Of a DNA stretch of 64,000 nt, positions 56,110 through 64,000 are shown in pieces. How positions within the stretch are numbered: the stretch's first letter is position 1; each line of letters opens with the position of its first letter. Below the pieces are notes generated by a model. It searched no databases, was not told the DNA's origin, and worked only from the letters and a program-made list of their open reading frames with translations. This DNA comes from Aaosphaeria pasadenensis (Eukaryota > Ascomycota > Dothideomycetes > Pleosporales): contig JAKLMB010000003.1 in the NCBI GenBank assembly GCA_022813625.1, forward strand, positions 558,001-622,000. Direction: 5' to 3'. The position numbers and the translations under genes were made by a program.

Positions 56110-58045
56110 CTAAGCCTTCTCCGCCTTGATGTTGAACTCTTCGTGGTGCACAGCCTTCTCAACGGCTTCGGCAGCCTGGAGCTTCTTCTCATCGCCCTCA
56201 AACACTGCGTTGTGGTTAGCTTCAGTTTGACTTTGGATCGCGATGTGAGGAGGAGCAAAAACTTACGGAAAGCCAATTCTTCAAGAGTTCTGTTGGCAGT
56301 TTCTGGGAAGAAGAACCAAACAAAGATGACTTCGTACGTCAACCAACAGACGTACACGATAAGCCACTTCCACTTGATGTTACCAAGACCAATAGGATTG
56401 ACGTAGGTTGTGAAGAAGCCAGCAAGACGACCAAATAGCTGGAAGACGGCAATGCCTCTGGATCGCTCCATGTAGGGCCATACCTCGACCATGTATGCTG
56501 CGTTATGTCAGATACTGCAATAAAAACAATTCAGAGCTTAATGCTTAAGACTTACTATAGGTTAGAGCGTTGAAGCCGATATTGTAGCATGGTTGGTAGG
56601 CTGTTCTCATTATCAGCACATTATACTTGGACATGAGGTTACCTTATTGGTACTCACCAAAGATAAAGAATGCGCAAGCAGCACTAGCGGCTCCGTTGTG
56701 ACCATGGGCCTCCTTAGCCGTGTTTGCTTTCTGGAAGGCGACTGTCCAACCAGTGTAGACAAGGAGCAGTGAAACAGTGCAAAGCATGTAAAGGGTTCGT
56801 CGGCGGAACTTAGTAACAAACAGTGCGACAACTCCTCCAGTTACGAGACTCCATGCAGCGTATCCGACGTTCAACTTTTGCTTTTGCGTGGCATTTTCGA
56901 TACCGATCATGGTCATCAATTCACCAAAGTAATACCTTGATTGAGCTGTGTTAGCCTCGTCTAAGTAGTATCCATAGACAAGTAACAACCAACTTACGAG
57001 ATGAGGGTATTTCCAGACCACTGAGTAAAGAGTCCAAGTTGCGACGTGACGAGAGTTCGGCGGCGCATTCCGCTGGTTCGAAGAAGATCGAGCCACGATC
57101 GCTTAGAAGCTTCCAATTCCAGTTGAATAGTGGTGCGAATTTGTTCAATTTCGCCCTTGACGAACTCGGATTCGGGATTTCCTTCCGCATGATACTTGAC
57201 AAGAATAGCTTCCGCCTCCTCGACTCGATCGTGACTGACCAGCCAACGGGGGCTCTCGGGGAGGAATAGGACGAAGATGACTTGCAATAATGATGGAACT
57301 AGTTGGAGAAGCGAGGGGACTCTCCAGGCCCAATTGCTTTTGATACTGTTCGTTCCAAACACAATACCAGCTGCAATGAGTTGTCCGACAAAGTACGAGA
57401 CGTTGAACAAGGATGTAAGAACCGGGCGCTCTTTGGGATATCCGAGTTCACCAATCAACGAGGATCCGGCAACGATACAAGCAGGAATTCCAAATCCAAG
57501 GATCAGTCGGGCAACAATGTACATGGCGACTGAACTATCATTAGCGTAATGATTCAGTAGAGTAGTAGCGAGTGCACCAACCGTTGACAGAGAAACCTTG
57601 AATGATAGCTCCAATAATCATGATGATAGAGCCCACCATGATAGAACCTCGACGTCCCACCTTGTCATCGACCCAAGGAATGAATGGCAACGATATAATG
57701 GCACCGAGGGAGTAGGCTGCAGCGATGATTCCTTGGAGGGAACCAGTTGGATGATGGAAGTCTGAGTAAGTATTATTAGAGGCATGGCTAACACCTTGTA
57801 CGCTATTCGTAAAATGTCTTACAATCTTTCCATGCTGGAACGATTTGGAGCGCATTGATCAACTGAGAATCGAAACCGGAGGTGATCTCAATACCAATGG
57901 CGGCCGGGACGAGTAGAAGATAGAGACGGCGTAGGTTAGGCTTCCTAATCCAAGAGACAGTGTCCTGTTCGACGATGCGAGTAAGTACTGGATCGGCGGC
58001 AGTAGCCTTCGGCTTGCCGCCCTTGACTTGGCTGACGATTCCCAT
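56110..58045 (-). CDS. MFS sugar-porter family transporter
   Basis: Seven exons (58045-57823, 57761-57582, 57529-56998, 56935-56658, 56600-56556, 56497-56267, 56204-56110) give 527 residues. All phases close. The fifth exon is only 45 nt. Sugar-porter signatures are present: DDKVGRRGSIMVGS after TM2, RLILGFG, LPESPRWLVSHDRVEEAEAIL before the central loop, GFNALTYTYMVEVWPY, and PETANRTLEEL at the end of TM12, followed by a short charged tail. These are proton-coupled plasma-membrane importers of mono- or disaccharides or related compounds, here closest in style to lactose-permease-like fungal members. Substrate is not known. Its neighbour to the right is an RTA1-like gene in the same orientation. 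Confidence 0.94.
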
Positions 58046-59745
58046 TTTCTTTGCTAGTATGCGTACGTTGAAAATGGCCAGGTCAGGGGATTGTGGCCGA
58101 ATCTTATAGGTATCCGTACCTCAAAGCACCATTGAAATCATTTCCGAATCCGCATATACAGGAATATGGACACACTCAATCGATCTTGGCAAAGACTATT
58201 TGCTTCTCGGAACACTCAAACTTCTCTGTAGACTCTTAATTTGCCGGCCAATTATGTGCGCGTTGATGCTACCGGGTTGGACCCCGGTCCTAATATAAAA
58301 TCACGGAAGACCGGAGGCTCAACAATGTGCCAATGAATTACCCGTTGCTTATTGCAAGCCATCAAAGCTTGTCAGGACTCATAACTCCGTGCATATTCCC
58401 GCATACTAGATCGGCAGAGATCGCTAGCGACGGCTTTCTTCTCAGGAAGCTACGGCATCGTCAAAACATGGCAACGAAGAGAATAAGAAGGATTATACGT
58501 AAATAAGACGCAGTAACTCAATATTATCTTAATTTGTTGCGCGAATGTGAACCGCATATTCTAAAGTAACTCCGACATGTACAAGTGTCAGAAAGCAGCC
58601 CGATTGAGAGCAAAAGCTCACGCTGATCCTATTGAGACCCCGCTGTTTTCCTACTCTACCCCAGACATGTTCAATTACATCGATAGGACGAGGTCTGCCA
58701 CGTTCCGCTAACTGCAATATACGGCATTTAACGATTGATCCTTTTCTCTATGTCAAGGCAGACAGCACAAACCAGTCAGGCTGACTTAATCCCTCAGTGC
58801 AGAATCTCGCACCATGCTTCCCGCGATTTCGTGGGCGACCAATATTGGGTATCATTGAGCACAAAAGCTGTGGGCATGATACAATTAATCCAAATAGGTC
58901 AGACGGGAAGAGGAGTGAATAATATTTTCAACGGATGATTTTTGGCATTTCGGACGACCAAGAAGACACATTGCGCGGATGAAAACTTCAATAAATAATA
59001 CACTGTACCACTAATACAATTCCCCTTCATCAAACTGCCCGATAGTGAATCGTTGCTACAAATCAAGCAAAATACGCGCAGCAGCACAATGGGAACCCAG
59101 TATTCAAGACTATACAAAAGCGAGTACCAGTGGAGTGAGCAGCGTTTTGTGAAATGGATGCTGTACCGGCTGTATTGTCTTCATGGCGACATCCCTGTTG
59201 GAAATTGCCCCACAATATAGTGACTTAATTGATTCGCCGAAGGCCGAGCGAGGTTATTGAACTCAGCTAGGACCGGAGCGGCAGAACCCTCGACAATTAT
59301 GTTCTCATTTAAGCCAATACTTCGTAGCGCTTGTTTAACGCATCTCATTGCTTTCAATCAAAAAGTCAACCAAAGACCAGGCTTGGGGGTTGCGTGACCG
59401 CATCCAAGTCGATCCTAACAATGACAGTGTCTACAAGTGCTATTGTTGATAGAAAACTGTAGACTCCAGACCGAATCTATCCGGGACTCGACGCGGCAAC
59501 ATCTAGTCAATTTGGAGGTGAGTACGAAGATCAGATATCACAGCCCAAAATTTCGTCGCACTTTCCCTCATCTTGCTCATGGACATGATCATTACAAATC
59601 GTTTCAATTGCGAAGTGTTTCTTCAACCTAGACCTCACCCAGCTATGTAAGAGGCGAATCCAAAGCCGTGGGATACATGTTTAAACGGCCCTCCCATCTA
59701 CCATATGCACCATAACACCTGAACTTAAAAGACCAATATCTAAAC
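58046..59745. other. Intergenic region
   Basis: Sugar-transporter promoter on the left and 3' flank of the RTA1-like gene on the right. No supportable gene; a short minus frame at 58529-58717 contains an IEHVWG string but nothing else transposase-like. Confidence 0.45.
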
Positions 59746-60782
59746 TCATGCCGCATGGTAGTTACGGTACCCAGGAGGCCCATGGGACTGTCCATAACTC
59801 GTGTTATCTTGGAACTCGGGTCCGGGGTATGCTGTGTTTTGCTGACTTCCCGGTATCAACTCCACGCCTTCCCTGGACGAGACATTCGCTATCTGTGCGT
59901 ATCTGCTGAGATCGCCGACATACCAGAAGGCAGTAATGGCGAGTACAATAGCCATCAAAGCTCCGTCGAAAGCGTAGATCGGCCACTCATGTGTGAGTAG
60001 GTAACCATCCTCTGCCAGAATAATTAGTATTTACATGGGAAACCTTGCATGAAGTTTTGTTACTTACTGCCCATGACGTATTCAATGGTACGGAAGAGAT
60101 TTCGTATCGTGATGATAACACTCACGACGTACAGCGCTATTAAAAACCCTTGCCAGTTCCATGAATTCGCCATCTTTCCCAGTCCCTTCTTATTCACTCG
60201 GACATGGAAGATGACCGCCGCAATCATGAACAACCCAAAGATGACAATTTGAAGGATCAACCCAGCGAGAATGGTGTACTTTCCGAGATCCAATTTGTCC
60301 TTCGTCTTCGCTGTCGCCAAAATGCTTCCGCCGAGACCTTGAATCAGGAAACAAACAATATCGCCTCCGACGAAGATCTTCGTCAGCCAGGTCGTGCGGA
60401 TGATGCTGTACGAAGCGCATCCTGTAGCTCGAATGATTCGACCGAGGAACATGTAGACGGAAGCGGCGAAGAGAATCGGGGCAAGCAGAATGGCCAACGT
60501 TTGAATGACATAGAGACCTAGGGAATCTCCACGGTCGCGTCCTAATCCACGTGCAACGTAACCGACGGTTTCAACTACGGGAAGTCAGTACATGGGATGA
60601 GCAGCGTTTGATGAGGCGAACACACATATAGCGCCAATGATGAAAGCGATGCAAAACCACGTTCGCGTCCTGATGAGCATGACTATGTGACCGATCGTGA
60701 GAATGGCGAAGATTCCTGCAGCCACAGCAGCTGCTTTCTCGTTCGGCCTGTAAGGATCATAGTAGTTATCGATTTCCTTCAT
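59746..60782 (-). CDS. RTA1-like seven-TM protein
   Basis: Exons 60782-60626, 60574-60068 and 60011-59746 give 309 residues; introns are 51 and 56 nt. The ATG at 60782 (MKEIDNYYDPYRP) is preferred to an in-frame Met at 60914, because RTA1 proteins begin with a short YxYxP stretch before TM1. Family strings are ETVGYVARGLGR (after the first intron), QTLAILLAPILFAASVYMFLGRII, FVGGDIVCFLIQGLGG and FRTIEYVMGKDGYLLTHEWPIYAFDG. Seven hydrophobic helices are expected. RTA1/RSB1 relatives affect resistance to 7-aminocholesterol and long-chain-base translocation at the plasma membrane. The hydrophilic tail ends PPGYRNYHAA. Confidence 0.93.
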
Positions 60783-61640
60783 GTTGACTGTTTGGTTCGA
60801 ATCAATCTCGGATGAGTGTTTGGGGGAGGTGAGAGCAGTGTCGAAGCAATCTTTGAGCTTGGTAGATGTTGTCGTTGAGAGCAGACGGTGGATGACCTTT
60901 CGAATATGAATCACGCAAGTCCGAAATCTCTAGATATTATATCTCTCGTGTCTTGTCCCGAAGAAGTTAATTTCTCTAGCTGAAGTCCTCCGAAGTCATA
61001 AGGACTAGGGGCAACGTCATACAGCGAGCTTTCCAAGCCTCGCTAAGGCGCCTCGTTGATGGACACATCCGAGTTGTTCCCAAGTGTACTTGAACCAATT
61101 GTTGAATGAGTTATAGGGGTTTGACCTTTTCAGGCCTGCAGGCCTAATAATATGAAGGGGCCGTGGCTTAGATGTGCGAGACTAGGCAAACAGGCCAAAT
61201 GGTGCGAGTCAGGATTACAATTACTGCAAATGGACTAGCGCTTCATTGGAAATGGGCCGAGTCGCACTGTTTTTGGTGAGAATGTGCGAATTGCCCAGAG
61301 CATGCTGTGCCTGCACGTTGAATTTTGGGCGGTGTCTATGGGTCTTGATCTGCAAGGGATGTCTATTGTACAAATTAGAGCAATTGCTTGTAAGTGTGGC
61401 GGAGAAGGCGAAGCCTCTGATGCTGCTTTGCGCATCGTACACTAATCTACTTCCAGTTCATTTCATTCAACCTAATACCCCATCAACTCCTGTACCGTAC
61501 ACTAAACCTTTTTTCAATTCAATTCAATCTGGTGTTGTTTTGCGTTGCTTATCTTACAGCGAAGTACACTAATCCAGTTCCAATTCAATTCAATCTGATG
61601 CTGTTTTGCTTTGCTTATCGTACACTAATCTAGTTACAAT
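60783..61640. other. Intergenic region with short tandem repeat
   Basis: RTA1-like promoter, then a diverged tandem repeat (61410-61640). No gene evident. Confidence 0.5.
61410..61640. repeat. Diverged tandem repeat, unit about 55-75 bp
   Basis: Three units share the order CTGATGCTG(T/C)TTTGC, then TATCGTACACTAAT, then CCAGTTCCAATTCAATTCAAT or close variants. The TACACTAA word occurs at about 61438, 61498, 61566 and 61622, and TTCAATTCAATTCAATCTG is found twice. Confidence 0.8.
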
Positions 61641-62300
61641 TCAATACGAACTGGTGCCTACAATACGCTGCGATATTGCATAACCTTTCCCCTGGGAATC
61701 AGCATAGTCGTCAATTCTTCCACAACGGCCTATCAACGCGGGCCAGTGCATAAAAATAGCAACAGGAGAATTGTCTTGGGCTTTACGGTATGTAGACATT
61801 TTACCACGGCCAGTTAGGCTCCAGCTAGAATTTCTAGACTGCCGTAACATTTCTTCTAGGCTCTCAGTCACACTGTCGTATACAGAACGCATCTCGGCAT
61901 CAGACTTCAATGCGGCCAATTCTCGTAGATGAGCAACGGTAAAATGGACTCCCGTGCAGACTGCGCCGTATGCGTTGTACCGAAGAATATGTAAGAGTGA
62001 CCCCTTTAGAAGCAAATGTTTGATGCGAAAATTAATACACTCTAGTCCGCTGCAACACCGCAAGAAATATCGACTTGCCATTCGTCGCCCAGACATCGCT
62101 CGGTTCTAATACTTGAAACCCTCGCTTGTATAGACGTGCTCGTTTGGAGTTCCTGCTCACAATATACAAGGCTCGCGAATTCGAGGTAGAAATCACGAAT
62201 TCCACCTCAGATTGCTCGTCGCGCGCGCTCGCCTCGACTAACATAGATATAGCATTTTCGAAGGCATTCGTTGTTGTTCTCCCTAGTTAGCGGCATTGAT
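61641..62300 (-). pseudogene. Degraded or frameshifted unknown gene
   Basis: Two overlapping minus-strand frames read like protein. The upstream one, from about 62283 after a GCTAACTAG acceptor-like site, reads NAFENAISMLVEASARDE through SIFLAVLQRT and stops near 62032. The downstream one, in a different frame, reads HLLLKGSLLHILRYNAYG through KMSTYRKAQDNSPVAIF to 61641. No intron with good borders joins them, so a frameshift is likely. No family is recognised. An acidic stretch further upstream (near 62445-62560, PNHGQSFPSEQVTERQEEN) could be another exon. Confidence 0.3.
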
Positions 62301-63011
62301 TGTATTCACGCCTAGATCTCCTGAGAAGCTTCTTGGTCGATACGGAGACGACTGTTTCTCAAAGATTTCCAAGACCAAAGAAATTACTTTGGCTAATCAA
62401 AGGTACAAATGAGCCTCAACAGAGCTGCATGACCGCCTACTGGCTCTGCTCATCTTCCAATTCGTTCTCCTCTTGACGCTCAGTTACCTGTTCTGATGGG
62501 AATGATTGGCCGTGGTTGGGGCAGCGAGATAAGGCGACTCGCCCAGCAAACTGCTCTGCTAAGCCTCAACGTTACGCGTCAGTAGACCTCTGCCAAGAAG
62601 CGGGTTGAAAATAAGCTCATTGAAGGATTATTCAATAGAAGTCGCCTAGCAACGAATTGTGAATTCAATTGTTGCGTTTGTATCTTCTACCGTTGCCCAT
62701 GGCAATTCAGCACGAATGGGTGACTAGTCACGATACAAGACACGTGTGCATCGAACCTCCATTTCATCGACGTCGCAAGGATCACATCGAAAGAATTTAT
62801 GTTTTTAATTATAATAGAATTTGGTTTTTTTTTGTGTAGGAATATTGCATCTAACCATAGGTTGCGTTCCTGGAGCATCTATCTGTTGAATATCGTCTTT
62901 TTTGCGAAGTACCGACCCCGTAGCGCGCGGCAATAATCTTCCTAGGTACATTTGACCGGATTCTGAAGGTAGACAAATTGCTCTGGCCCAACACTGTCTT
63001 TTGCGACAAGA
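62301..63011. other. Intergenic region
   Basis: Apart from the possible exon mentioned for the degraded gene, no gene or repeat was recognised. Confidence 0.4.
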
Positions 63012-63653
63012 TTATAATCTGTAATTCTCCGGGGCACTCTTCAAGCCTTTCGTCCACACCAGAATGGAAAGTGTTGGTTCAGTCGGCGAGAACGCAATCG
63101 TTCTCATGCCATGGTTCTCGAAGCCCACTCGTTGTAGCGTCTTTTGCGATGCTTCGTTGTCTTCATTACAGTAACCGGCGAATTCATTTATCCCCCTCTT
63201 CTCCTCAAAATATTTCAGCAGAGCTCCCGCTGCTTCTGATGCATATCCACGGCGCCAAAACTGACGAGCAATCTGGAAACCGATGTCCGGGATGGTGGGC
63301 GACTTTGGATGATGTCGCATCTTCATGGTTACCCAACCAATATATACAACTGGAGGCTGTTCGTCCCCGGACTGAATGTCGTCTTTGGGCTCCGGCTTCA
63401 ATGCTACTATGTAGCGACCGAAACCAGTTTGTGCAAGGTATGGGATGTCTTTAGAAAGTAGTTCGCGCGCAGTAGCACGGTCCGGTGTTGGTGTTCCGCC
63501 TCCATTGCCAGCGATGAATTCGGGCGTATTGACTACTTCAACAACGAAGTCGCATTGTGCGTCAGAATTGGGATCAAGGTAGCCGATTTCCAGGCGTGGG
63601 GATTCGATGCGAAGGCTGAGATCAAGCTCTGGGGTGGCACCTGGACTCGCCAT
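63012..63653 (-). CDS. GNAT-family N-acetyltransferase (RimJ/RimL-like)
   Basis: Single exon, 213 residues from the ATG at 63653 (MASPGATPELDLSL). An upstream in-frame Met at 63743 would add a non-conserved leader and is not preferred. The opening SLRIESPRLEIGYLD is the typical first strand of the RimJ/RimL group. GWVTMKMRHH is the core strand pair, and the acetyl-CoA site QIARQFWRRGYASEAAGALL matches the Q/R-x-x-G-x-G/A pyrophosphate loop in its WRRGYASEA form. The later NEDNEASQKTLQRVGFENHG is the conserved motif B. It acetylates an amino group with acetyl-CoA; the substrate is unknown. It is the last gene before the window edge. Confidence 0.9.
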   Translation of the reverse strand: MASPGATPELDLSLRIESPRLEIGYLDPNSDAQCDFVVEVVNTPEFIAGNGGGTPTPDRATARELLSKDIPYLAQTGFGRYIVALKPEPKDDIQSGDEQPPVVYIGWVTMKMRHHPKSPTIPDIGFQIARQFWRRGYASEAAGALLKYFEEKRGINEFAGYCNEDNEASQKTLQRVGFENHGMRTIAFSPTEPTLSILVWTKGLKSAPENYRL

Positions 63654-64000
63654 TTTGATGTGATGAGGGCGTAAGGTATACTGTTGGATTGATATATAGC
63701 GGAGTATCATTTTGACATATTTAAGCTTACATCCGAAAAACAAGCTACCGGTATTACGAACACCTGTCGACGAATTTTCACTTGTTACTAAACAGGAAGG
63801 TCAATCAGTATTGTTGTGAGTCACTCGTAACTATGAAACTACCTTGTTCTGCAGGTTGCCTCAATGACACTGCAACCTAATGACGGAATATTCTGAAAAT
63901 TGAATCATTTGTTAGTAATCGGTAACTTCGTTTTATGATCTTGTTGAGCATCCCCAGTTTGTAAGTATGGCGAATAATTCATATTGGTTGGCGAGGGAGA
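63654..64000. other. 5' flank of the GNAT gene to window end
   Basis: Presumed promoter of the GNAT gene; no other gene is visible before the edge. Confidence 0.5.

Noticed and set aside
58529..58717. Minus-strand frame with IEHVWG, resembling a Tc1/mariner DDE region
   Set aside because: Only one short string matches; no other catalytic block and no inverted ends nearby.

Overview
This is nuclear DNA of a filamentous ascomycete (Pezizomycotina). The evidence is the short GT-AG introns (about 47-78 nt, with CTAAC or CTGAC branch sites), families confined to or expanded in such fungi (HET/NACHT/WD40 proteins, a Zn2Cys6 regulator, RTA1-like, DUF1774, an ascomycete class II peroxidase), and an intron-poor Hos3-type deacetylase. 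A class (for example Leotiomycetes or Dothideomycetes) cannot be fixed from the sequence alone. Exon boundaries below were worked out by hand from splice signals and reading-frame continuity. No RNA or database evidence was available.

Left accessory part (1-20.5 kb). Two genes of one uncharacterised family with an apparent Cys-His-Asp triad (1-620 and 3909-4974, both minus) flank a DHA1-type MFS exporter (2155-3891). A repeat-rich, gene-poor stretch follows (5-9.6 kb), including a decayed tandem array of about 140 bp period. Next come a CYP52-like P450 (9646-11326), a TA-flanked MITE-like element (11512-11750), and a broken HET-NACHT-WD40 (NLR-type) incompatibility locus (12116-16850). That locus is interrupted by a copy of its own upstream DNA and by an in-frame stop. 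A two-domain GFA/CENP-V protein closes this part.

Central housekeeping block (20.5-42 kb). It holds a tiny Cys-rich protein, an F-box protein, a PARP, a putatively myristoylated unknown protein, an eight-exon tRNA-guanine transglycosylase whose catalytic DSGG motif lies on a 10-nt microexon, Hos3, a DUF1774 membrane protein, AP-1 beta-adaptin and EMC4. The last two are divergently transcribed.

Right accessory part (43-64 kb). Gene order is class II peroxidase, SDR, Zn2Cys6 factor, Baeyer-Villiger-type monooxygenase, tyrosinase, MFS sugar-type transporter, RTA1-like protein, a degraded unknown gene and a GNAT. Secreted oxidases, intracellular redox enzymes, a transporter and a regulator side by side suggest, without proving, a catabolic or metabolite cluster acting on phenolic or cyclic substrates.

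No tRNA, rRNA or CRISPR was found.
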